Origin: a virus
Reading direction: 5' to 3' (one strand)
Length of the DNA: 42,320 nt
Virus record (IMG/VR): IMGVR_UViG_3300050119_000417
Span: 1-42,320 of that record
In this document: one piece after another, positions 32,927 to 40,597 of the stretch
Layout of the letters: every line of letters begins with the position of its first letter
How positions within the stretch are numbered: the first letter of the stretch is position 1
Position numbers and translations under genes: made by a program
Notes under the pieces: generated by a model
Seen by the model: the letters and a program-made list of their open reading frames with translations, nothing else
Told to the model about the DNA's origin: nothing
The model's database searches: none

Positions 32927-34066
32927 ATGAACACCGCACTCGCCGAACGAACCCCTCTCAACCTCACCGTCGTCAACCCGCCGCAGGAACCGGCCGCTGG
33001 AGCCCCTGCGTCTGTCCACGCCACGCGCTGGAGCGTGCGCATGGCGGATGTCTACGCGGCCACGAAAGAACTGCCGGAGGACCATCGGGGCGAGATTCGC
33101 TGGCTCGATCATCACGCGCGGTCGAAGAACATGACCCTGCGCGAGATCGCGGCGCTGTTGAAGGACGCGCGGGGCGAGGCCTACAGCGACAACACGGTCT
33201 ACAAGGCGATGACCGGTCGGCACGAGGCGAAGCTGGACAACTTCGTGCGCGCCATCGCCCGTTACCGGCTGCCGTTTGCCGCGCGGCCCTCGGAGGAAAA
33301 GATTCCCTACGTGCCGATCTCGCAATCGACCAGCATCATTTCCTACGTCGAGAAGTGCGAGAAGTACCAGCGGATGGGCCTGGTCTTCGGCCGCAACCAG
33401 ATCGGCAAGACGACGGCGTTCAAGCAGCTGCGCATCAGCCGTCCCTTCGGCCAGGTGCAGATTTTCCTCGTTCCCGCCAACGGTTATTTGTCGCAGCTCG
33501 TTTCCTCGATGTGCATGGAGAAGAAGATCGCCACGGGCGACTCGACCGGCGAGCAGAAGGAGCGGCTGATGCGCACCTTCGACGCGTCGATGATCCTGGT
33601 CTTCGACGAGATGGACCAGTGCTACATGGGCGCGCCGGGCAAGAAGCCGCGCACCGACACCTTCGAGTTCGTGCGCCAGATCCACGAGCGGACCGGCGCG
33701 ACGGTGATCGAGTGCGCCACGCCGGCCGTCCACAACGAGATGATCACCGGGGTGGACCGGGTCCTCTTCGAGCGGACGATCCACCGTTCGCTGCCGCCCT
33801 ACATCATCGGCGAAACGATCCCGGAGAGCGACCTGAACGCCTTCGCGGAAATCCTCGGGCTGGACCCAGCGGACGGCACGGCGCTGACCTTGCAGACGAA
33901 GGTGATCGACAAGGAAGGGCTCGGCTACTGGCTGATGTACCTCCAGTGCGCGCGGGGCATCGCCGCGAAGAAAAGCCGTCCCGTGATCTGGGGCGACGTG
34001 ATCCATGCCGACGACGAATTTCTCAAGATGGTCAGCGGCGGCAAGAAGAAGGGCGGGGGCAAGTGA
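32927..34066 (+). CDS. Mu B-type AAA+ ATPase, transposition target protein
   Basis: 379 residues. The N-terminal HTH-like part (about 65-100) has NMTLREIAALLKDA and SDNTVYKAMTGRHEA. AAA core: Walker A GLVFGRNQIGKTTAFKQL (K161, T162), Walker B MILVFDEMD (D227, E228), then a TGATVIECATP strand (about 250) and a C-terminal helical bundle. Such proteins coat target DNA and bring it to the transposase, also giving target immunity. Directly follows the transposase gene; its stop overlaps the GTG of the next gene by 4 bases. Confidence 0.88.
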   Translation: MNTALAERTPLNLTVVNPPQEPAAGAPASVHATRWSVRMADVYAATKELPEDHRGEIRWLDHHARSKNMTLREIAALLKDARGEAYSDNTVYKAMTGRHEAKLDNFVRAIARYRLPFAARPSEEKIPYVPISQSTSIISYVEKCEKYQRMGLVFGRNQIGKTTAFKQLRISRPFGQVQIFLVPANGYLSQLVSSMCMEKKIATGDSTGEQKERLMRTFDASMILVFDEMDQCYMGAPGKKPRTDTFEFVRQIHERTGATVIECATPAVHNEMITGVDRVLFERTIHRSLPPYIIGETIPESDLNAFAEILGLDPADGTALTLQTKVIDKEGLGYWLMYLQCARGIAAKKSRPVIWGDVIHADDEFLKMVSGGKKKGGGK

Positions 34067-34431
34067 GCCTCTTCAATTTCGCTCCGGGCGGCTTTGTCCA
34101 GACGTGCAAGAAGTGCGGCTGCACCGACGACGATTGCTCCGGCTGCATCAAGAAAACCGGTTCGCCTTGTTATTGGGTGAAGCCGGGCCTATGCAGCGCC
34201 TGCCACCAAGAAGCGCTCAATTCCGACAAGCCCTGGGGCTTCGACGTGGAAATCGAATTGCGCGTCGGCATGGTCGCGACGGAAATAAAGGCATTTCATA
34301 AACAGGGCACCGAAGCCGCCGTTCGCCGGTGGGCGCGCCTGAAGTCCGGTTACGTCTCGGTCGTGAAGATGACGCCCTATACCCGGAAGCGCTGGAACGA
34401 AGCCTATGGCCATGGCGATCAACGGATGTAA
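34063..34431 (+). CDS. Cysteine-cluster (zinc) phage protein
   Basis: 122 residues starting at GTG 34063 (GTGA overlap with the Mu B-like stop). CKKCGCTDDDCSGCIKKTG then SPCYWVKPGLCSAC holds eight cysteines in a pattern seen in small phage proteins that follow early DNA genes. The rest is helical with RKRWNEAYGHGDQRM. Probably zinc-binding; function unknown. Confidence 0.7.
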   Translation: MSLFNFAPGGFVQTCKKCGCTDDDCSGCIKKTGSPCYWVKPGLCSACHQEALNSDKPWGFDVEIELRVGMVATEIKAFHKQGTEAAVRRWARLKSGYVSVVKMTPYTRKRWNEAYGHGDQRM

Positions 34432-34435
34432 CCCC

Positions 34436-34630
34436 ATGCGCGCCGAACTCCCCTACCACTTTTGCGAAGCGCCCGGCTGCACCGAGATGGTCCAGCCGGG
34501 GCATCTCCTCTGCCTGCGCCATTTCCGCGCCACGGTCGTCGATGACGGCGATCTCTTTTTCCCCGCCCTTGAATCCCTCGAAGTACCCACACCTATTCAC
34601 ACCAACCCGAAGGAAATCCATCATGAGTAA
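34436..34630 (+). CDS. Small zinc-finger-like protein
   Basis: 64 residues from the ATG at 34436, starting MRAELPYHFCEAPGCTEMVQ then PGHLLCLRHF. C-x4-C-x10-C-x2-H could make a treble-clef zinc site. An in-frame ATG at 34406 would overlap the previous gene by 26 bases. The stop overlaps the Gam gene start by 8 bases. Confidence 0.6.
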   Translation: MRAELPYHFCEAPGCTEMVQPGHLLCLRHFRATVVDDGDLFFPALESLEVPTPIHTNPKEIHHE

Positions 34631-35162
34631 AAATCGAATCAAAGCCGCCGCCATCGTCATTCAAAGCCGCGACGAAATGGAGCAGCTCGTCGGCCAGATC
34701 GCCTCGTTGATCTCGCAACAGCAGGCCATCACGGCACAGCAGAACACCGAGCAGACGTTGCTCACGTCCCGATATGCCGACTTGACCAAGCCCATCGTCG
34801 ACAGCCTCAAGGGCAAGATCGCTCTCGCCCAGGATTGGGCGGAGAGGAATCCCGGAGCGTTCGGCGATGCACGTTCGATTGCCATGGCCCACGGCACGGT
34901 CGGGTGGCGCAAAGGCAATCCGACTTTGCGGCTGCTCAACAAGAAATGGAATTGGGAGAAAGTCCTCGAAGTTCTTCAGGCTGGCGGCAACGCCTATGTG
35001 CGGAACAAGCCGGAGGTGAACAAGGAACTTCTCCTGTCTGATCGGGCCACGCTCGGAGAAGAGGGCCTCAAACAATTCGGGGTGAAGGTCTCGCAGGACG
35101 ATGATTTTTTCATCGATACAAAGGCTGCCACCACCGAAACCCGGATCACGGAGGCCGCATGA
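34623..35162 (+). CDS. gam: Mu Gam-like host-nuclease inhibitor
   Basis: 179 residues from the ATG at 34623 (CAACCCGAAGGAAATCC upstream). It starts MSKNRIKAAAIVIQSRDEME; EQLVGQIASLISQQQAITAQ forms the helical arm, ALAQDWAERNPGAFGDARS follows, and GTVGWRKGNPTLRLLNKKWN and the ending LKQFGVKVSQDDDFFIDTKA match Mu Gam. Gam binds DNA ends and shields phage DNA from RecBCD-type exonucleases; it is the ancestor-like relative of Ku. Stop overlaps next gene by 4 bases. Confidence 0.9.
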   Translation: MSKNRIKAAAIVIQSRDEMEQLVGQIASLISQQQAITAQQNTEQTLLTSRYADLTKPIVDSLKGKIALAQDWAERNPGAFGDARSIAMAHGTVGWRKGNPTLRLLNKKWNWEKVLEVLQAGGNAYVRNKPEVNKELLLSDRATLGEEGLKQFGVKVSQDDDFFIDTKAATTETRITEAA

Positions 35163-35602
35163 ACGTGAGCTTCCTTTCCTTTGAAAAGGCGCTGGCGGGC
35201 GTGCCCGCGTTGTTGTCGCTGGGCCACACCGGAGCCTACATCGAAAGCACGGCGACGGACATCCCCTGGGCGCTGGCCACCAGTTACAAAGCCGGCGGAC
35301 TGCACCGGATGGATTGTTGCGTCAGCGGCTGGTTCCATTATCAGAAGGACGGGATCGATTTCCAGTGGACCTTCGACCTGGAGGAGCGCAACGCCAACGG
35401 CAAGTCGGAGTACCGGTTCGACCTGAACGCCATACGCGCCGTCGCGCAATGGACCCAGGGCGAGGCCCGCAAGCAGTTCATCGCCCACGTGAAGGAATGT
35501 GCCGCGAAGGTGCGGGCCAAGGGCGACGAGTGGCAGCAAATCGTGCTGCGCCAATACCGGGACGCCGCTTCGCTGGAAGCGCTTTTCACGGAGGGCATGT
35601 GA
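35159..35602 (+). CDS. Early phage protein (unknown)
   Basis: 147 residues. MNVSFLSFEKALAGVPALLS, MDCCVSGWFHYQKDGIDFQW, then TFDLEERNANGKSEYRFDLN and a helical C-terminal half (QGEARKQFIAHVKECAAKVR). Not recognised. Coupled by overlap to Gam upstream and to the next gene by one base (TGATG). Confidence 0.65.
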   Translation: MNVSFLSFEKALAGVPALLSLGHTGAYIESTATDIPWALATSYKAGGLHRMDCCVSGWFHYQKDGIDFQWTFDLEERNANGKSEYRFDLNAIRAVAQWTQGEARKQFIAHVKECAAKVRAKGDEWQQIVLRQYRDAASLEALFTEGM

Positions 35603-35781
35603 TGCGCTCCAAGCAACAATTCTTCGCGGATAAAAAGCGGGAACGGAAGGCCGGGCTTCTCATGGAACGGCTGCATTTGGAGAAGCACCTCGACGATGTC
35701 GAGGCCCATATCGGCATCGCCTGCGCGGAGTTCGGCCTCACCCGCGAGCAGATTTACGCGGCAGTGCGGAGGGCTAAATGA
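35602..35781 (+). CDS. Small basic early protein (unknown)
   Basis: 59 residues, MRSKQQFFADKKRERKAGLL, then EKHLDDVEAHIGIACAEFGL and TREQIYAAVRRAK. Basic N terminus and two helices. Coupled to neighbours by one-base (35602) and 4-base (35778-35781) overlaps. Confidence 0.6.
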   Translation: MRSKQQFFADKKRERKAGLLMERLHLEKHLDDVEAHIGIACAEFGLTREQIYAAVRRAK

Positions 35782-35867
35782 GCCTGCGCGTCGATTTCAT
35801 TCTCCTTGTCACGGCAGGCCTTTGTTACGAGCTGATCAACGTCGCCCTGGAGCTGGGCTGGCTATGA
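35778..35867 (+). CDS. 29-residue membrane peptide
   Basis: MSLRVDFILLVTAGLCYELI then NVALELGWL, one hydrophobic helix. Its start overlaps the upstream stop by 4 bases and its stop overlaps the ATG at 35864 by 4 bases. The double coupling argues that it is translated. Too short for family assignment; a small membrane modulator is possible. Confidence 0.5.
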   Translation: MSLRVDFILLVTAGLCYELINVALELGWL

Positions 35868-36286
35868 GCGGCTACGCGCCTCCTGGAGGCAAGCTGCGCC
35901 ACAACCTGGCCGCGATGTTCCAACGACGCGCGCCCGACGCGGCGAAGCTGGCGCAGGATATTGCCGCCGATCCCAGGGAGCGGGCGCGGCTGGAGTCGAT
36001 GAAACCGGCCACGAGCGAAAACGCCGCGGCGCTGGCCGAGGCGGTGAAGGACGAGCTGGACCGCATCCCGCGCGAGCCAGCTCCAATTCGGCGCGAGCCA
36101 TTTCGAAGAGGTGACGAGGCCTATAAAGCGCGTTGCCGTGAATCCGCGCTCAAGCGCTGGTCGAAAGAAAGCGAGCGCAAAAAGCAGAGCGTTCGAGCCC
36201 AGCGGCGTTCTGCCACGCCCGAAGGACAAGCCACTCTCGATAAAGCCCGCGCCAGGTCCATTCTCGCTCGGAGGAGCCAATCATGA
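35864..36286 (+). CDS. Basic early protein (unknown)
   Basis: 140 residues, MSGYAPPGGKLRHNLAAMFQ, an acidic/Ala-rich middle (about 35-75), then a strongly basic tail (GRDEAYKARC-like, KRWSKESERKKQSVRAQRRS). Likely binds nucleic acid. Overlaps the 29-residue gene and the next gene by 4 bases each. Confidence 0.6.
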   Translation: MSGYAPPGGKLRHNLAAMFQRRAPDAAKLAQDIAADPRERARLESMKPATSENAAALAEAVKDELDRIPREPAPIRREPFRRGDEAYKARCRESALKRWSKESERKKQSVRAQRRSATPEGQATLDKARARSILARRSQS

Positions 36287-36840
36287 AAGGCGGCCTGACC
36301 AAAAAGCAGCGGGACAGTTTTTTCGGCACCTGGTGGCCGGACTGCTGCGAGGTCCAGGGCTGGGACTCGAAGAGCGAGGCGGTGCGCCGCGCGCACGTTC
36401 TGGAAGCGACCAAAGGCGCGACGGACCGGATGTCGCTTTGCTCGCAGGCCCAGCTCAGCGCGATCTTCCAGCTGACCTGGTTCAAGACCAACCCCAACAG
36501 CCTCGATGCCGCGCTGCCGGTGGCCAATCCGGAGCAGGCCCGCGAGGACGATGACCGCCGCCGCGCCGTCGTCGCGCTGTCCCGCAAGGGGCTTATGCTC
36601 GAAGAGATCGCGCGCATCGCCGCGCCGTTTTGCCGGAAGCACCACGTCAGCGACTGGCAGCGGCTGCCGTCCTCCGTCCTCAAATCGATGATGCACTGGA
36701 AACAGTTTCAGCCCAAGCAGCGCGCGGCCCGGACCGTCACCACGATGCCGCTGGGACAGGCCGCGGCCGACACGCCGGTCATTTACAACCTTCGTCCGTC
36801 TCCCAAAACCCCCAAGCCGGTTTGCGCCGGTCCTTACTAA
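36283..36840 (+). CDS. Early regulatory-position protein (unknown, GemA-like place)
   Basis: 185 residues. MKGGLTKKQRDSFFGTWWPD, then KGATDRMSLCSQAQLSAIFQ, a helical region (AREDDDRRRAVVALSRKGLM, EEIARIAAPF) resembling a DNA-binding bundle, and a Pro-rich end. In Mu the gemA/mor genes lie in this stretch after Gam, but I do not see a clear GemA match. Confidence 0.55.
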   Translation: MKGGLTKKQRDSFFGTWWPDCCEVQGWDSKSEAVRRAHVLEATKGATDRMSLCSQAQLSAIFQLTWFKTNPNSLDAALPVANPEQAREDDDRRRAVVALSRKGLMLEEIARIAAPFCRKHHVSDWQRLPSSVLKSMMHWKQFQPKQRAARTVTTMPLGQAAADTPVIYNLRPSPKTPKPVCAGPY

Positions 36841-36862
36841 ACCAACAAAGGAAACCTCATCC

Positions 36863-37591
36863 ATGAAAACCGCAGCTCCTCTCAAAACTCATCGCCTTCT
36901 CGACCTCAAAAAACTCACCCTGGCCCACGGCTCGCATAAAAGCGCCGACGACGGCATGTGCATCCTGGAGGCCGTCTCCTTCATGGCCGGGGAAACTTTC
37001 GGCGACCATCCGAAGTGCGCCTGCCCGGTGATCAGCGCCATGCTGCGGAGCTGGAATGATCGTCTCAACACTGAGGACCGCCAACAACTGAAGCGCTACA
37101 TTCTGCCGTTGGTCGGCAGCAAGAGCACGCGGGCCGTCGAGATCAAACGCGGCTATCTCGCCGCCGACTGGGCGATCCGCATCGCGACGCCGATTGCGCT
37201 GCGCGCGGCCAAGCTCGATACCCACGCCGAGGCGTTGGAAAAACTCCCCGAGATCATTGACGTGAAAACCCGCGATTTCGCCTGGCCGGTGATTGTCGCA
37301 GCCCGTGACGCGGCGCGCAAAGCGCGCCGCAATTTAGGATGGCCATGGTACAGGGTGGAGGCGGCGGCGGTGGTGGCGGCGGCGGCGGTGGCGGCGGTGG
37401 CGGTGGCGGTGGCGGCGGTGGAGGCGGAGGCGGTGGAGGCGGAGGCGGTGGTGGCGGCGGTGGCGGTGGCGGCGGTGGAGGCGGTGGAGGCGGTGGAGGC
37501 GGAGGCGGTGGAGGCGGTGGAAAAAATACGCGCTGACCTGACGGTCAGCGCTCATGACCTCGCGGCCCGCATGCTTGCGGTGAAGGAGTAA
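36863..37591 (+). CDS. Phage protein with a V/A/E low-complexity tract
   Basis: 242 residues with AAAGGAAACC before the ATG. The N-terminal part (about 1-160) is a normal-looking helical domain: DLKKLTLAHGSHKSADDGMC, SFMAGETFGDHPKCACPVIS, AMLRSWNDRLNTEDRQQLKR, WAIRIATPIALRAAKLDTHA. Residues about 165-220 are a run of Val, Ala and Glu encoded by an uninterrupted GGN tract (37354-37521) read one base out of phase as GTG/GCG/GAG. The end (KIRADLTVSAHDLAARMLAV) is again normal. Function unknown; similar phage proteins have Ala-rich repeats at this place. Confidence 0.65.
   Translation: MKTAAPLKTHRLLDLKKLTLAHGSHKSADDGMCILEAVSFMAGETFGDHPKCACPVISAMLRSWNDRLNTEDRQQLKRYILPLVGSKSTRAVEIKRGYLAADWAIRIATPIALRAAKLDTHAEALEKLPEIIDVKTRDFAWPVIVAARDAARKARRNLGWPWYRVEAAAVVAAAAVAAVAVAVAAVEAEAVEAEAVVAAVAVAAVEAVEAVEAEAVEAVEKIRADLTVSAHDLAARMLAVKE
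37354..37521 (+). repeat. Uninterrupted 56-unit GGN trinucleotide tract
   Basis: Every triplet from GGT at 37354 to GGA at 37521 is GGC, GGT or GGA, 168 bases in all, with no break. Read in the gene frame it codes Val/Ala/Glu; in the next frame it is poly-glycine, which opens the reading 37339-37536. It could form G-rich structures and is prone to slippage in steps of three bases. Confidence 0.9.
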
Positions 37592-37595
37592 TGCC

Positions 37596-38516
37596 ATGCT
37601 CGACACTCTTATCGAATGGGCCCACCACACCCTCAACTGGTGGTGGGGCTGCAACAGGGTCAGCGAGGGTTGCGCTCACTGCTATGCGGAGGTCCTGGCC
37701 AAGTTGTTCAGTAAGGGCCGCTGCGTCTGGGGCAAGCACGGCGTACGCTGGATTCGGGAAAACGCCAAGCGCGACGCGAGGAAGATTCTCGCACGCGCGG
37801 CCACGGCCACCGAGCGGCAGAGGGTCTTCGTCAACTCGATGTCGGATACCTTCGAGGATCATCCTGGTCTGGTCGCCGCGCGTTACGATGCCTTTGGCTT
37901 CATGGAAGCGCACGACGAGGTCGATTGGTTGTTGCTCACGAAGCGCCCGGAGAATATCCGGCGCTTGTCGCCTTCGCTCTGGCTGGAGAATTGGCCCGCG
38001 CACATTTGGATCGGGACGACGGTGGAGAACCAGCAATGCGCGGACCATCGCGTCCCGGAGCTGCTTTCCATTCCCGCCAAGGTTCGGTTCCTGTCGTGCG
38101 AACCGCTACTCGAAGGCGTTGATATTTCCGCCTACCTCCCGAATTATGTCGGAGATTTTCCTCAACGCATGGATGGCATTCATTGGGTCATCTGCGGTGG
38201 CGAGAGCGGCGCACGCGCGCGACCCATGCATCCCAATTGGGCGGCCCGTCTCCGCGATCAGTGCCAGGAAGCTGGCGTGCCGTTCCACTTCAAGCAGTGG
38301 GGCGAGTACGCGCCCGGCGCGTCCGATTGGGGCGACCATGGCGCGGAATTTCTTCCTCAAGAAGAGGACGTTGCCGACCGGATGGGCGAGCGAAAGTTTA
38401 GCGCCCCGGCGGAAATCGGCGATCAGGAATTTCTCAAGGTCGGCAAGCACATCGCTGGCCGTCTGCTCGATGGCCGCGAGTGGAACGAGTTTCCGAAGGC
38501 CGGGGTGCCCGCGTGA
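37596..38516 (+). CDS. Phage Gp37/Gp68 family (DUF5131) protein
   Basis: 306 residues with AAGGAG before the ATG. Hallmarks: IEWAHHTLNWWWGCNRVSEG then CAHCYAEVLAKLF (C19, C25, C28, a three-Cys motif like radical SAM proteins), VFVNSMSDTFEDH, DWLLLTKRPENIRRL, WIGTTVENQQCADHRVPELL, RFLSCEPLLEGVDI, HWVICGGESGARARPMHP and PFHFKQWGEYAPG. This is the DUF5131 family, common in phages of soil bacteria. The reaction is unknown. Stop overlaps the GTG of the next gene. Confidence 0.9.
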   Translation: MLDTLIEWAHHTLNWWWGCNRVSEGCAHCYAEVLAKLFSKGRCVWGKHGVRWIRENAKRDARKILARAATATERQRVFVNSMSDTFEDHPGLVAARYDAFGFMEAHDEVDWLLLTKRPENIRRLSPSLWLENWPAHIWIGTTVENQQCADHRVPELLSIPAKVRFLSCEPLLEGVDISAYLPNYVGDFPQRMDGIHWVICGGESGARARPMHPNWAARLRDQCQEAGVPFHFKQWGEYAPGASDWGDHGAEFLPQEEDVADRMGERKFSAPAEIGDQEFLKVGKHIAGRLLDGREWNEFPKAGVPA

Positions 38517-39358
38517 GTGGCGACTTCATCAACGCGATCTTTGAGGCGGGAACGGCCTTCGCGATCAGCCGCAATGTGCGGGCGGTGCTGAAGGACCGCG
38601 AGGTGAAGGGCGTCCGTCCGTCGAACACGCTTTTCTTCCTGGCATGGGGAATCTGGAACGTCTGGTTTTATCCGGCCAATGGTTTCACCTGGAGCTGGCT
38701 GGCCGGGATGCTCGTGGTCGCGGCGAACGTTGTCTGGCTCGCCCAGGTCATTCGCTTCGCGCCCATCGGGACCCGGAGCGTGCTCTATGGCGTCCACGCC
38801 TTCTGGCTGCATCCGTTCCTGATCACCATCGGCTGGTGGCGGCTCTACGGCTTTCCCTGGGACCCGCGCCTGTGGGTCGCGTTCTTCGTTCACGACCTCG
38901 GCTATTGGGGAAAGCCGAACATGGACGGCCCCGAGGGCGAATCGCACCCGGAGCTGGGCGCGGCGATCATGCGGCGCTGGTTCGGCGAAGAGTGGGGCGA
39001 CTTCTGCCTTTGCCATTCCCGGTGCTACGCGAAGCGGATCAACAAGCCCGTCTCCCGTCTCTGTCACGCGGACAAGTACGTCATCATCCTGGAGCCGACC
39101 TGGCTTTATCTGCCGCGCACGATGGCGACCGGCGAGGTGTGGGAATTTATCGAGGTGGCGCGAAAACGCGCCGACGTAATCCACGGCCCCAGCGATCCGC
39201 TCAACGCCGCCGAGCGCGCCGACTTCGCCAGCGGCGAGCCACGCCGGTGGCATCGCTCCGTGAAGAGCTACATGCGGCGCTGGTTGACCGAGCACAAGGA
39301 TGGCGCTGCCGATACCTGGACGCGCGTGCGGCACAAAGGGGAGGCGTTCAGTCAATGA
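38513..39358 (+). CDS. Membrane protein fused to an HD-like phosphohydrolase domain
   Basis: 281 residues from GTG 38513 (GTGA overlap). N-terminal part: SGDFINAIFEAGTAFAISRN, then membrane segments SNTLFFLAWGIWNVWFYPAN and SWLAGMLVVAANVVWLAQVI (about 36-80), like a PQ-loop/SemiSWEET fragment. C-terminal part: HAFWLHPFLIT, VAFFVHDLGYWGKPNMDGPE, ESHPELGAAIMRRWFGEEWG, CLCHSR and RLCHADKYVI give H...HD...H...H...D, an HD-domain order. HD proteins cleave phosphoester bonds in nucleotides and signal molecules. Membrane anchoring of a phage HD protein is unusual. Substrate unknown. Confidence 0.65.
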   Translation: MSGDFINAIFEAGTAFAISRNVRAVLKDREVKGVRPSNTLFFLAWGIWNVWFYPANGFTWSWLAGMLVVAANVVWLAQVIRFAPIGTRSVLYGVHAFWLHPFLITIGWWRLYGFPWDPRLWVAFFVHDLGYWGKPNMDGPEGESHPELGAAIMRRWFGEEWGDFCLCHSRCYAKRINKPVSRLCHADKYVIILEPTWLYLPRTMATGEVWEFIEVARKRADVIHGPSDPLNAAERADFASGEPRRWHRSVKSYMRRWLTEHKDGAADTWTRVRHKGEAFSQ

Positions 39359-39705
39359 TCGACCTCGCGCCACAGATCGAGCAATGGCTGCTCACCCAGG
39401 ACTCCTGGGTGAGCGGGGCCACGCTGTGCGCGCGGTTCGGGATCGCGGACGACCGCGATCTGCGCTGCTGGGGCGAGACGCCGGGCCTGATCAGCGCGTT
39501 CGCCATTTCCCACACGCGGAAGGGCTACCGGCACGTCCGCAAGGCCAGCACGCTCGAATGGCTGGCCTTCAAGTTCACACTCATGCGCCACGCCATCTCC
39601 GTGATCCGGCGCGTCCGGGGCCTGGCCCGCGTCCGCCACAACGTCTTCCTCCCCACCCTGCCGCCGACCGAAAAGGACAGCGGCCAGACCGTAATGACCC
39701 TATGA
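39355..39705 (+). CDS. Early-arm protein with winged-helix look (unknown)
   Basis: 116 residues. QIEQWLLTQDSWVSGATLCA, RFGIADDRDLRCWGETPGLI, then SHTRKGYRHVRKAS and a basic helical end (RRVRGLARVRHNVFLP). The first 75 residues look like an HTH/wing. Coupled by ATGA overlap on both sides. Confidence 0.6.
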   Translation: MIDLAPQIEQWLLTQDSWVSGATLCARFGIADDRDLRCWGETPGLISAFAISHTRKGYRHVRKASTLEWLAFKFTLMRHAISVIRRVRGLARVRHNVFLPTLPPTEKDSGQTVMTL

Positions 39706-39911
39706 ACTCGCTCCTCAAACTCCGCCGCTTCGCCATCAGGCGCGGCAATGACTTCCTCGCCGCAGCCGATGGCGTCCAGCCCGGCTCGCCTGCCAGAATC
39801 GCCTTCGTCTCCAAAGCCGTGGCCTTCAATACCGTTGTCCAACACATCGACCGCACTCTCAAATCGCAGCACGACCGCAGGCACGACCGGAGGAAAAGAA
39901 GTGGCTCGTGA
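39702..39911 (+). CDS. Small basic protein (unknown)
   Basis: 69 residues: MNSLLKLRRFAIRRGNDFLA, then AVAFNTVVQHIDRTLKSQHD and a basic HDRRHDRRKRSGS end. Coupled by a 4-base overlap upstream. Its last 11 bases overlap the GTG start of the next gene. Confidence 0.55.
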   Translation: MNSLLKLRRFAIRRGNDFLAAADGVQPGSPARIAFVSKAVAFNTVVQHIDRTLKSQHDRRHDRRKRSGS

Positions 39912-40098
39912 AATAAGAGATGGAGGCTTGGACGCGGGCCTCATCGCTATTCGCGCATGGATGGCCGAGCATCCCGGCCACGTCCTTAGTCATCGCCAGA
40001 GAGCCTATATCTGCGGTTGCTCTCGCAGCTTGCTCGTGCTTATGGAGCAAAACGCCCTCAAGCGCATCCGTAAATTTCGAGCCAAAACCCTTTCTTGA
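39901..40098 (+). CDS. Small protein starting at GTG (unknown)
   Basis: 65 residues from GTG 39901, chosen for the strong GGAGGAAAAGAA site just upstream. Sequence VAREIRDGGLDAGLIAIRAW, then HPGHVLSHRQRAYICGCSRS and LLVLMEQNALKRIRKFRAKT. The RQRAYICGCSRSLLVLMEQ stretch resembles a sigma-like HTH. Function unknown. Confidence 0.6.
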   Translation: MAREIRDGGLDAGLIAIRAWMAEHPGHVLSHRQRAYICGCSRSLLVLMEQNALKRIRKFRAKTLS

Positions 40099-40105
40099 AT
40101 AGACT

Positions 40106-40597
40106 ATGAAACCTACTCCTTTTCCAGGTCGCCCGGCGACGTTCAGCTTTTGTTTTAAATATCGATTCTCTCTCTGGCGTTCGTGGCTCGGAGGCGATGG
40201 CGTTCTCATGGTGATCGGACTCAATCCCTCTACTGCTGACGATATTTACGACGATCCTACCATCCGCCGCTGCATCGGGTTCGCCCAGGTCCTCGGGTAT
40301 CATGAGCTTTGCATGACGAACCTTTTTGCGTTTCGGGCCACCTATCCCAGCGAGATGAAGCGTCAGAATGATCCGGTGGGTTACGGAAATAACGGCGAGC
40401 TCCGCTATTGCGCAGCCGGCGCGAAATTGATTGTTGCGGCCTGGGGGACCAAGGGCACCCATCTCGGACGCGACAAGACCGTTAGGGCGATGCTTCCCCC
40501 CATGCATTGCTTCCGTCTCACCCCAAAGAGCGGACAGCCGGAACACCCGCTCTATCTCCCCAGTGATCTCATCCCGATTCCTTTATGTCAGCCCTAA
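40106..40597 (+). CDS. DUF1643 family protein
   Basis: 163 residues. FCFKYRFSLWRSWLGGDGVL, MVIGLNPSTADDIYDDPTIR, RCIGFAQVLGYHELCMTNLF, AFRATYP, NDPVGYGNNGELRYC, VAAWGTKGTHLGRDKTVRAM and PKSGQPEHPLYLPSDLIPIP match DUF1643 very well. The family is widespread in phages and mobile elements; function is unknown. It overlaps the methylase gene by 13 bases. Confidence 0.9.
   Translation: MKPTPFPGRPATFSFCFKYRFSLWRSWLGGDGVLMVIGLNPSTADDIYDDPTIRRCIGFAQVLGYHELCMTNLFAFRATYPSEMKRQNDPVGYGNNGELRYCAAGAKLIVAAWGTKGTHLGRDKTVRAMLPPMHCFRLTPKSGQPEHPLYLPSDLIPIPLCQP

Noticed and set aside
30935-34006. A 1023-residue minus-strand open frame opposite the transposase and Mu B genes
   Set aside because: Arg/Gly/His/Asp-rich shadow typical of high-GC DNA; the plus-strand genes carry clear motifs.
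37354-37521. CRISPR-like repeat array
   Set aside because: It is a continuous trinucleotide tract with no spacers; no CRISPR array or cas gene was seen in the window.
37339-37536. A poly-glycine protein (56 consecutive Gly)
   Set aside because: It is only the alternative frame of the GGN tract; the longer gene around it has a ribosome site and normal ends.
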